20,882 bases of DNA from a virus. The notes beneath the pieces were generated by a model. The model made no database searches and was not told the DNA's origin. It worked only from the letters and a program-made list of their open reading frames with translations. The stretch covers positions 1 through 20,882 of the IMG/VR virus record IMGVR_UViG_3300006086_000043, one strand, 5' to 3'. This document shows, piece by piece, positions 14,581 to 20,882 of this stretch. How positions within the stretch are numbered: position 1 is the stretch's first letter; every line of letters starts with the position of its first letter. The position numbers and the translations under genes were made by a program.

Positions 14581-14979
14581 TTAACCTAGATAAACGGCTA
14601 CAGCAGTACCAGCTTGTGCGACAGCAAACGTGACAACAATACTATTTGCATTGTACTGTATGTCATCAGCTTCAACTGCGTGGTCACTACCATCACGCAA
14701 AGTTAAAATAACATTTTTGTTATTCTTACCATGTGTAATAGTCCAAGTAGTTGCAGCAGTTGCGAAGGTAGTCACAGTGTAGTTGATTGCCGTTTGGGAC
14801 AAACCAACAAGCACACCACCAGACATACCCAACACTTGACCTTCTGTCAATGGCACTGCGGACAATTGGCGAGGACCAACACCGCGGCGAACAATGACGG
14901 ATTCGGCAGCAACATCAGTATCTAAATACGGACGTTTTGGCAGTTCTGTCTGGACAAAGATTTCAAATGGAGTAGACAT
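14581..14979 (-). CDS. Small fibre-associated virion protein (132 aa)
   Basis: The frame can start at a TTG at 14988, but ATG 14979 is preferred: it follows the upstream TAA by one base and has GGAG about 10 bases before it. The N-terminus, MSTPFEIFVQTELPKRPYLD, resembles the ELPxRP openings of small phage fibre or baseplate proteins. The C-terminal domain at about 73-132 (ATTWTITHGKNNKNVIL...DIQYNANSIVVTFAVAQAGTAVAVYLG) fits the W.I.H...K.V.V...D...V.....Y....V.ITF...G.A.V domain common at the ends of tail-fibre proteins. It follows the Ig-like fibre protein and precedes the terminator, so it is the last gene of that transcript. Confidence 0.78.
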   Translation of the reverse strand: MSTPFEIFVQTELPKRPYLDTDVAAESVIVRRGVGPRQLSAVPLTEGQVLGMSGGVLVGLSQTAINYTVTTFATAATTWTITHGKNNKNVILTLRDGSDHAVEADDIQYNANSIVVTFAVAQAGTAVAVYLG

Positions 14980-14980
14980 A

Positions 14981-16624
14981 TTATGCAAGCTCCTCTATTG
15001 TCAACTGGAGGGTACCAGATGTGTTAGAGCCGGCAAACGCAGCATCACTAATGAACAGGTCAGTAGCTCCGGTTGATTGGAATACACCAGCACTGTTTGT
15101 CAATGTGAAGCTAGTTTGCGCATTGCCAGTGTCTGCACGATACGTCAAATCACTACCTGTACCCGCATATTGCGCATGTACCTTACTGTTAGTAACAACA
15201 GTAGCACCAATTGGCATATGTTGCGCGAAGGCATTGAAAGTAATGGTACGCAATACGAAACCACCAACTGTGTAAGAAGCACCTGCAGTAATAACAGTTG
15301 TTTCTACCAATGCTTTGTTGAACAAGCTAAGGCTAGTGAACGCAGTTGTGCCTGCTGTAGCACCGTCGATGATACGTAATGTACGAGACCACGTATTACC
15401 AGCTAGTACCCAACTACCTTGCCATGTGCCCACAGGAGCTACCAAAGTAGGAACTTGTGTACTGTGAACAGTTTGGTTACTTGTTAAGTTTACAACATAA
15501 TCGGCACCGGCAACGTCAGAGCGTAAGCGTACAGGCGAACCAGTAATGTTGATGCTGATTTGTTCTGCAACGCCAGCACACGCAACTGAACTATTAACAA
15601 CAGTTACAGCACCGTTAGATGACTTGGTAGCCGTGATAGTATAGTTGTTCGTGCCTATTTGGTACACGTTGTTAGTGCAAGTTAAAGTTTTGTTCGTAGC
15701 AAGTACAGCTGGACCTGCAACAGTACCTTGTGTAAAGGCATAGCTAACAGAGTCGGCATTTGTAATGCTAGAAGTTGCTGTAACTGTTTGACCAGACTTG
15801 ACAGCTTCTTGTCCACCTGGATAGGTGAAAGTAGGAGCAGGAACAGTTGGGAAAGTCTGATTAAGAACTTTAGTAGCTGAAGATGTGAACTGATTACCAA
15901 CAGTACCAATTGAGTTAGTACCTGTAATAGTTACACCGAACGTACCAGTGCGGTTAGCAACGGTCACAGTACCTGTGAAAGTTTTAAAACCAGCACCACC
16001 GCTATCTGTAGCGCCTAATGCAATTGAACCACTAGCGGCTACACCAGAATTAACCACTTGAGCAGATACAGCAGTATTATCAATTACACCGGAGATAGTG
16101 ATAGTATCACCCGATTTCAATTCAGTCTGAGCACCTGGGTTAGCACCTAAGTTCAGAGATTGAACTGCTGGGCCACCAACACTCAATACAACATTAACAG
16201 ACGCCGTAGCGCCGGTAGATGATACAAGTGTGATAGTGCCAGAAGCTGACATAACTACGTCAACATAACCAACGAAGGTACGTTTGTCTGTAGGATGTTC
16301 AGAGATTGAAGTAACAGGTGAACTATTATAAGTAACACCGATACTGTAGAAGGAAGCACCACTTTCCGCTAAGAAAGCCACACGCACATTGGCGGTGTCA
16401 CTCACACAATCGGTAACAACGATATTAGCAGGAACAGTATTAGCTACGTACTGTTCGCTGCCCACGTTACCAGAAGAAGTTGGAGTAACACCTGTGATAA
16501 ATATTGGTGCCGCTGCCGCTGCACTCGCACTCTGTATGTCTTGCAGACGAGCTGCATGATTTGGGAGTGTGGGTGTGTACGCCAACGTCAAAGACCCTAC
16601 GGCCTTACCGTTATGAATATCCAC
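14981..16624 (-). CDS. Ig-like repeat tail/fibre protein (547 aa)
   Basis: Starts with GTG at 16624, with GGTGA 7 bases upstream; an in-frame TGA lies 6 bases before the GTG, so no earlier start is possible. Residues 10-31 (GSLTLAYTPTLPNHAARLQDI) are a typical fibre N-terminal attachment motif (L...P..PNHAARLQD). Three Ig-like modules follow at about 45-148, 155-250 and 263-350. The second and third are clearly related (NPGAQTELKSGDTITISG versus YPGGQEAVKSGQTVTATSS). The remaining 200 residues are beta-rich, ending in TSGTLQLTIEEL. Ser/Thr/Ala/Val dominate and Cys is rare. Ig-like modules on phage surfaces usually bind cell-surface sugars. The SD lies in one arm of the inverted repeat at 16633-16702. 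Confidence 0.82.
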   Translation of the reverse strand: MDIHNGKAVGSLTLAYTPTLPNHAARLQDIQSASAAAAAPIFITGVTPTSSGNVGSEQYVANTVPANIVVTDCVSDTANVRVAFLAESGASFYSIGVTYNSSPVTSISEHPTDKRTFVGYVDVVMSASGTITLVSSTGATASVNVVLSVGGPAVQSLNLGANPGAQTELKSGDTITISGVIDNTAVSAQVVNSGVAASGSIALGATDSGGAGFKTFTGTVTVANRTGTFGVTITGTNSIGTVGNQFTSSATKVLNQTFPTVPAPTFTYPGGQEAVKSGQTVTATSSITNADSVSYAFTQGTVAGPAVLATNKTLTCTNNVYQIGTNNYTITATKSSNGAVTVVNSSVACAGVAEQISINITGSPVRLRSDVAGADYVVNLTSNQTVHSTQVPTLVAPVGTWQGSWVLAGNTWSRTLRIIDGATAGTTAFTSLSLFNKALVETTVITAGASYTVGGFVLRTITFNAFAQHMPIGATVVTNSKVHAQYAGTGSDLTYRADTGNAQTSFTLTNSAGVFQSTGATDLFISDAAFAGSNTSGTLQLTIEELA

Positions 16625-16632
16625 GTTTTGTC

Positions 16633-16702
16633 ACCACTCTTTAAAGGTTGAAAGATGAACTTGCATTAATGCACGTTTAAATTATCGAGTAAAAAGAGTG
16701 GT
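16633..16702. repeat. Nested inverted repeat in the fibre-gene leader
   Basis: A perfect 10-bp inverted repeat, ACCACTCTTT at 16633-16642 and AAAGAGTGGT at 16693-16702, brackets a perfect 12-bp palindrome TGCATTAATGCA at 16662-16673. On the minus strand the downstream arm includes the GGTG of the SD for the GTG start at 16624, so pairing would hide it. No T-tract follows, so it is not a terminator. It may be a translation-control hairpin or a protein-binding site. Confidence 0.6.
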
Positions 16703-16708
16703 TATTCG

Positions 16709-17077
16709 CTATGCCTTCATGGATACTTTTACTAAGATTCCGTTGAACGCTACGGCTTCTGAGGGTACAGCTTGTGCGAGATTTTGAATTGCTGTTTCAA
16801 GATCCAACTGTCTGTCAAACATTTGATTCTTCTCAATATCGTTCAATTGATTACCATTAATACGACCATTAACTTGCTTTAACTGTGTGCGATATTGTGC
16901 GTCCCTAGTAGCACGTTCATTTGCGTAATTAGGGAATATTGTAGGCATATCCAGATGTGTGATACAGGTACGCATATCAGATTGTGATATAGCAACATGC
17001 GAAACACCATCTTCTTTTGCGGCTTCTTCTAACAGAATTTTTAATTGTTTTAATACATCAGCATAAACGATTTTCAT
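16709..17077 (-). CDS. Hypothetical protein (122 aa)
   Basis: Not recognised. ATG 17077 lies 6 bases after the preceding gene's stop with only a weak SD. The product is hydrophilic and helical: YADVLKQLKILLEEAAKEDG at 5-24, then a polar linker with INGNQLNDIEKNQMFDRQLDLETAIQNLAQAV near 73-104 and a short beta end (FNGILVKVSM). No membrane, Cys or catalytic motif. Lying between the spike genes and the Ig-like fibre, it may be a baseplate or fibre-connector component, on context alone. Confidence 0.68.
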   Translation of the reverse strand: MKIVYADVLKQLKILLEEAAKEDGVSHVAISQSDMRTCITHLDMPTIFPNYANERATRDAQYRTQLKQVNGRINGNQLNDIEKNQMFDRQLDLETAIQNLAQAVPSEAVAFNGILVKVSMKA

Positions 17078-17083
17078 AGTAAA

Positions 17084-17278
17084 TCACATCATATAGGTTG
17101 AGGGTTGAGTTGAAAGGTGTCTTGAGTTAGGTGGAAGAGGTTGCATTTTGTGGTCGTGATACAAAAATTTATCATGACTTGGATTAGTGGACTTAATAAA
17201 TTCAGTGTTACCTGAATCGTGGCGAAAAGCTCCCCACATAATGTACTGGCTCAAATACTTTTTACTGTCAGTTGTCAT
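17084..17278 (-). CDS. Hypothetical small protein (64 aa)
   Basis: A longer frame begins at ATG 17302, but that codon has no SD. ATG 17278 overlaps the spike gene's TGA (ATGA) and has GGAG 8 bases upstream, so 17278 is preferred. The product is polar, with YLSQYIMWGAFRHDSGNTEFI in the N-terminal half and a His/Pro/Ser-rich tail (HDHKMQPLPPNSRHLSTQPS). It could be a spike-tip protein: in many myoviruses a short His- and Pro-containing PAAR-type tip gene follows the spike gene. No PAAR motif can be confirmed here, so this is a suggestion only. Confidence 0.62.
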   Translation of the reverse strand: MTTDSKKYLSQYIMWGAFRHDSGNTEFIKSTNPSHDKFLYHDHKMQPLPPNSRHLSTQPSTYMM

Positions 17279-18075
17279 CCATTTGTCTCCGAGCGTTGGC
17301 ATTCTGATCGACTTGTCATAGCAACCTTTTCAATCTTATTCTTTTTAACTTCGAGAGTATCGTTACCTTGCACAACTATTTTACGATTACCTTTGACAAG
17401 CACAGTTTGATCGCCTGTGATAGTTGTATGTTGATTCCCCGCATTACCTTTAGATAGTAGTCCAGAAAAGTTTATCTTCTTGGCAGGTTTTGCATTTAAG
17501 TTTTTCAGTACAGTATCAGGAGCATTCAACAAATATCCAGGAATATCGTTCTTGTTATTAGTAACTACAAGTTGTTGGTTGCCAACAATGTATTGATTAA
17601 CGTCACCCAAGATTGTCATATTCCAATCGCCAGGATTATTTAAAAATACTTCGTTAGTTCTTGAATCTATGATAACGTAAAAGCCGTGATCTAAATGAAA
17701 TACAATTCGATCAGGGTAATTGGTTGCCATACTAGGCAATGCAGTTTGAGCATCTGTAATATATGGCCCCCACATCGGCTTATGCGCATCAGCAAGTGGG
17801 AATTTAATACCTACTTTATGTCCAATTCTAGGTACGTAAGCTATACCACTCCACTCGTTGCCAGATACGTGAGTACCCTGCACATGATTAAATGTAGGTA
17901 CTGCCCAAGGTAAATCGGCATCTGCAATACCATCAAATAATCCTGGAATTCTTGCCTGTATACGACAAAACTTACGTTCATCATTGTTGTTGACGACAAG
18001 AGCCTCGTAAACCATATTAGGATCAAGACCTTGTCGCTTCATATACTTTGTTGCGTTTATAGGTCCTAGAGTCAT
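17275..18075 (-). CDS. Baseplate central spike, T4 gp5-like without lysozyme (266 aa)
   Basis: The N-terminal OB-type domain covers about 23-106: YEALVVNNNDERKFCRIQARIPGLFDG at 23-49, then GIAYVPRIGHKVGIKFP at 77-93 and MWGPYI, the pattern of gp5/VgrG spike OB folds (R...IPG...PW..P....G...VP..G..V.I.F..GD...P...G). The C-terminal part has VxGxxxxx-like repeats of a gp5-type needle: ILGDVNQYIVGNQQLVV at 155-171 and ITGDQTVLVKGNRKIVVQGN...LEVKKN at 219-246. Unlike T4 gp5 there is no lysozyme domain between them. ATG 18075 overlaps the previous TAA (TAATG), with GAGG upstream. It forms the membrane-puncturing tip of a contractile tail. Confidence 0.85.
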   Translation of the reverse strand: MTLGPINATKYMKRQGLDPNMVYEALVVNNNDERKFCRIQARIPGLFDGIADADLPWAVPTFNHVQGTHVSGNEWSGIAYVPRIGHKVGIKFPLADAHKPMWGPYITDAQTALPSMATNYPDRIVFHLDHGFYVIIDSRTNEVFLNNPGDWNMTILGDVNQYIVGNQQLVVTNNKNDIPGYLLNAPDTVLKNLNAKPAKKINFSGLLSKGNAGNQHTTITGDQTVLVKGNRKIVVQGNDTLEVKKNKIEKVAMTSRSECQRSETNG

Positions 18076-18296
18076 TACATATAGCCCTCGAATAATGTCT
18101 TCACAAGACCGCGTACGGATTCTACTATGTTAGCGTCTTCGGACCTTAATAACAGTGTGAATACTTCTTGCGCGTCTGCATAAGTTGGGAAGGCGTCGTA
18201 TATAAGCGCACCAGCACACAGTTCACGACCATTAGCTAGATGCTCTTTTGCCTTTCTAGCAATTTCATTTGTAATGTGTAATATTTTTGCATCCAT
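18075..18296 (-). CDS. Hypothetical small protein (73 aa)
   Basis: Unrecognised. ATG 18296 has AGGTG 8 bases upstream, and its stop overlaps the spike gene start. The product is soluble and helical (ILHITNEIARKAKEHLANGREL, then TYADAQEVFTLLLRSEDANIVESVRGLVKTLF). It overlaps the 3' end of the small membrane ORF by 61 bases. Position next to the spike suggests a tail-assembly or chaperone function, but nothing in the sequence proves this. Confidence 0.7.
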   Translation of the reverse strand: MDAKILHITNEIARKAKEHLANGRELCAGALIYDAFPTYADAQEVFTLLLRSEDANIVESVRGLVKTLFEGYM

Positions 18297-18418
18297 TTAT
18301 ACGCACCTACTGTTATGTTTTTGATAATAATCAGCAGAATACCAATGAGTACAAAGATACCAGCTAACCACAATACCAAAACTATGCCTGCAAATATACA
18401 GTTGTACTTAAGATCCAA
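18236..18418 (-). CDS. Possible small membrane protein (60 aa) overlapping its neighbour
   Basis: Frame with one strong hydrophobic segment, CIFAGIVLVLWLAGIFVLIG continuing into ILLIII (residues about 7-32), then a basic helix (KNITVGAYKWMQKYYTLQMKLLERQ), suggesting N-out or N-in single-pass topology. There is no in-frame ATG before the hydrophobic stretch. The best start is TTG 18418 with GGGAG 9 bases upstream; GTG at 18439 or 18436 lacks an SD. It fills the 126 bases that are otherwise empty (18297-18422) but overlaps the next gene by 61 bases. A holin-like or other small membrane role is possible. Reality of the gene is uncertain. Confidence 0.5.
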   Translation of the reverse strand: MDLKYNCIFAGIVLVLWLAGIFVLIGILLIIIKNITVGAYKWMQKYYTLQMKLLERQKSI

Positions 18419-18422
18419 AACA

Positions 18423-18743
18423 TTACACTCCCTCACCACGTACTGCCCAATACAAACATTTGCTCATCATATCAAGATCGGCTGCGAGTAAATGGAAGTA
18501 ATAGTTCAACATGGTCTCTTCCGATTGCACTTGCTCTTGTGATAGACCTTGATAAACAGAGTGCGCAGTCTCACTAAGCATGTTTTTAACAAATAACTTT
18601 CTAGTGGCAAGGTCAATGCGAAGTAAACACTTCTGCAACAAATCATAATCGTAAACTGTTTCTTTTGAGTTTAAAATATGAATACCAAAATACTGGGCTT
18701 TTTCTTCCGCATCAAGAGTTGCCCAATTTATACGTTTATCCAT
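18423..18743 (-). CDS. Hypothetical protein (106 aa)
   Basis: Unrecognised. Start ATG 18743 follows GAGGTG with ideal spacing, 2 bases after the previous stop. The protein is helical and amphipathic (WATLDAEEKAQYFGIHILN; YDLLQKCLLRIDLATRKLFVKNML; EETMLNYYFHLLAADLDMMSKCLYWAV). No domain motif is visible. It lies between the portal side and the spike genes, so it may be a tail-tube or baseplate assembly protein, by context only. Confidence 0.72.
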   Translation of the reverse strand: MDKRINWATLDAEEKAQYFGIHILNSKETVYDYDLLQKCLLRIDLATRKLFVKNMLSETAHSVYQGLSQEQVQSEETMLNYYFHLLAADLDMMSKCLYWAVRGEGV

Positions 18744-18745
18744 GA

Positions 18746-19102
18746 TTACACCTCACTATGTACAACAAAGCCCAGTTCTGCGAAACGTGTGTCAATATCA
18801 TCAGTAGGGTCAAACAAGAATTTATCCAACAAACCCTGTTCTCTAACATGACCTATGATAACGTAGGAATCACCTTGTTTCTGCAAAGCATCTACAGCCC
18901 AATGGATACTCAACATATCACGTTCTTGTACAGACATTGGACGTACACCGATAATGTCGCCTTTATGTTCAAATGTGCCTGTATATTTTGAAAGCATGGC
19001 AGCACGTTGGACAATCTCGGCCTCAGTACCGCTACTTTCAATTCGGTAACCTTTAATCAACATACCGAAGTTTAATTGTTTAATGAAATCTTTATACAAC
19101 AT
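18746..19102 (-). CDS. Hypothetical protein (118 aa)
   Basis: Unrecognised. ATG 19102 has AGGGG about 7 bases upstream and starts 10 bases after the portal-like gene's stop. The sequence is mixed alpha/beta (YTGTFEHKGDIIGVRPMSVQERDMLSIHWAV; GDSYVIIGHVREQGLLDKFLFDP) without Cys, His clusters or membrane segments. Proteins of this size next to portals are sometimes head-tail connectors or neck proteins, but there is no motif to support that. Confidence 0.7.
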   Translation of the reverse strand: MLYKDFIKQLNFGMLIKGYRIESSGTEAEIVQRAAMLSKYTGTFEHKGDIIGVRPMSVQERDMLSIHWAVDALQKQGDSYVIIGHVREQGLLDKFLFDPTDDIDTRFAELGFVVHSEV

Positions 19103-19112
19103 ACGAAACCCC

Positions 19113-20882
19113 TTACTTGTGTGGTGTATAAGTTGAATGTGTTAATGGTGTCTTCTTGTTAGCTGTGATATTAGAAACCGCACGTCTAATAGAATCATTT
19201 GCACGATTATTAGCAGCACGTTGGTTGTGCACCATTTTCTTTTTACCTGTACGAGTCTGCGTGGTTATTTCACTACTTTCACCAAAATCGCGTGACGCTA
19301 AACCTACGTGTTTACCCATACCTTGATTCAATACTGCGGAACGACCGCCATTAAGCATGTTGTACAATTGACGCGCAGCAAACTCGGTATCTTGTGCTGT
19401 AGATGCTAGAGCAGAACCATCATCTGCCGCCTCTTGTGGTCCGTATTTCTTCTTAACATCCGCAATTTCTTTTGCATACGTCATAACACGTTCCATAAGA
19501 TTAATGTTGTCTTTGGAATCTGCTAATAGGCTATCTAAGTTAAATCCACCTGCGGCAGCTAACGCACGTAGCGGTACTGGAACACCTTTATCTGTAAGTG
19601 TGTTCAACATATCCATATACGCACTATCACCTTCTGGTTTCAATTGTTTAGCCCAATGTACTGTAGGAATAAGCAATCTACTACCGTCATTCATTCTATC
19701 TAAGTTGGCCTGAACATCCCCAGTCATCAAACCATCTTTACGAATCAATTTACCGCGAGTGTTGATCGTATAGCCATGTGACAACGACACAAGTGGAAAT
19801 ACTTTGTTGTAGAAGAATTTCTGAGTCCACATATCACGGTAAGTGCGGAGCCAATCAATGAACACTGTCATGTTAGCATCGGCAGTTGCTAGGTTCGCCT
19901 CACCCGACAGAAGGGATTCAGATAGACCTAGTGATCGCATTTTAAATGTTGCAGTAGAATCCCATATATCAGTTACTTTCCAGAAGTCACCACCTTGGCG
20001 TATTTCTTCTGTACTAACACCTAAACGAGTTGCAATGATAGCACCAAGTGGATCCGAGTCAGCGTTCATAAACAATTCAGTTATGAATTCCATATCACTG
20101 CGAGTAGGTTCCCAAGCATCACCGTCACCGAGAGTTATATGTAATATACCACGCTGTCTACGTGCGGACTCAACCAATGTACCTCGAAACAAATTCTTTT
20201 CAATTAAGTACAATGGCAATATACGTCTGAACCAAGAAACACCCCCACCAGTTGTGAATGTTTTTCTTGGTACATGAATCGTACTCATTGGATCGAGTTC
20301 AATGGCTTCTTTCGATAGCAAGTCTATTATCTCAGGACCGAGGCGCGCTTTCAAACTAGCTATACGCTTACTATCACCTGAAAACAGTGCAGCAACGCTT
20401 TGATCTAACGTGGCTGTAATTATAGGGTCCTGCTCAAAGAAAGGTAACGCATCTATCTTACAGTTGTCGCTTCTGTGTGGCATAAGATCGAATAGTTTCT
20501 TTGAAGTCTTATTGTAAAGCATACTACCAATAAACTCACCATCTACTAGGTGGTCAACTGATGCGGATGGAAACAATGTGCGACAATTAAGACGCTCAAT
20601 AGTCTCCATGAAATGCCGTTCTGCAATAGGATCAGTAATACCACCCAATGTTAAATCAGAAAATGCTAATGTGGATACCAAGTCAACTGCACTACCGCCA
20701 ACAGCATCGTTATAATAAATATCGCGATACAGTCTGGTAACTAACTTTTTCTGTTCAAGATCTTCCGAAAACACAATGTCTTTCAATAGTGGGTCAATAT
20801 CCACTTCGATAGGCATTTGGCTTATCTGTGTGTTTCGCATACCGCTATTAGATTCTGACACAAAGTTATTTGTAATAGCCTG
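19113..20882 (-). CDS. Portal-like protein (5' end beyond the window)
   Basis: Portal proteins form the dodecameric ring for DNA packaging at the capsid vertex. The frame stays open to the right edge (QAITNNFVSESNSG...), so the true start may lie outside; GTG 20861 would give 582 residues, without SD. Portal-like features are the opening block KKLVTRLYRDIYYNDAVGGSAVDL (39-61 of the GTG version), an HVPRKTFTTGGGVSWFRRILPLY segment, and the helical WLRTYRDMWTQKFFYNKVFPLVS region that resembles the stem/wing of many portals. A basic, unstructured C-terminus (KKKMVHNQRAANNRANDSIRR) follows. It is the first visible gene of the structural transcript. I judge portal likely from these features, but a structural search is needed for certainty. 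Confidence 0.72.
   Translation of the reverse strand, partial: QAITNNFVSESNSGMRNTQISQMPIEVDIDPLLKDIVFSEDLEQKKLVTRLYRDIYYNDAVGGSAVDLVSTLAFSDLTLGGITDPIAERHFMETIERLNCRTLFPSASVDHLVDGEFIGSMLYNKTSKKLFDLMPHRSDNCKIDALPFFEQDPIITATLDQSVAALFSGDSKRIASLKARLGPEIIDLLSKEAIELDPMSTIHVPRKTFTTGGGVSWFRRILPLYLIEKNLFRGTLVESARRQRGILHITLGDGDAWEPTRSDMEFITELFMNADSDPLGAIIATRLGVSTEEIRQGGDFWKVTDIWDSTATFKMRSLGLSESLLSGEANLATADANMTVFIDWLRTYRDMWTQKFFYNKVFPLVSLSHGYTINTRGKLIRKDGLMTGDVQANLDRMNDGSRLLIPTVHWAKQLKPEGDSAYMDMLNTLTDKGVPVPLRALAAAGGFNLDSLLADSKDNINLMERVMTYAKEIADVKKKYGPQEAADDGSALASTAQDTEFAARQLYNMLNGGRSAVLNQGMGKHVGLASRDFGESSEITTQTRTGKKKMVHNQRAANNRANDSIRRAVSNITANKKTPLTHSTYTPHK

Noticed and set aside
1-20882. CRISPR array or insertion sequence
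   Set aside because: No regularly spaced direct repeats, no transposase-like frame and no terminal inverted repeats bounding a gene were seen. The inverted repeats found are short and lie in leaders.

Overview
The window looks like part of the genome of a large, contractile-tailed, lytic double-stranded DNA phage. All supported genes (27) read leftward on the minus strand. They are packed with gaps of a few bases or with ATGA/TAATG-type overlaps, and most have good Shine-Dalgarno (SD) sites. The composition is AT-rich by eye. The content mixes virion proteins (portal, baseplate spike, fibre proteins) with nucleotide-metabolism and DNA-processing enzymes. I see no integrase, repressor, tRNA, insertion sequence or CRISPR array. 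The host cannot be named from this sequence.

In the direction of transcription (right to left), 20882-14581 is a structural block. It holds a portal-like protein whose reading frame is still open at the window edge, several small unknown proteins and one overlapping membrane ORF. It continues with a T4 gp5-type spike (OB fold plus VxGxxxxx needle, no lysozyme), a 547-residue Ig-like fibre protein preceded by a leader with nested inverted repeats, and a small fibre-associated protein. The block ends in a strong intrinsic terminator at 14531-14571.

The 232-base gap 14349-14580 is the most striking non-coding part. It carries the terminator, a TATAAT motif, and a 127-nt element closed by a 17-of-18-bp stem with further internal hairpins. 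This element lies just upstream of an ideal SD, which its 3' strand could mask. It could be a cis-regulatory RNA for the genes that follow.

From 14348 to 9579 lies an accessory-enzyme block: an unknown protein, a SprT-like zinc peptidase, another unknown, an HD phosphohydrolase, a NUDIX hydrolase and two adjacent PD-(D/E)XK nuclease-like proteins. From 9569 to 5179 come four tandem diverged paralogues of about 306-343 residues and two small related proteins, probably virion or fibre components. A second copy of the TATAAT-type motif sits at 5131-5147, just before thymidylate kinase and a type IB DNA topoisomerase with a complete R-K-R-H-Y catalytic set. From 2793 to 1 are four small proteins, at least two of them structural-looking, and the N-terminal 382 residues of a tail fibre that runs off the left edge.

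The enzymes fit a phage that remodels nucleotide pools and DNA topology during replication, while the flanking blocks build the tail and its receptor-binding parts. Functions marked unknown were not recognised.
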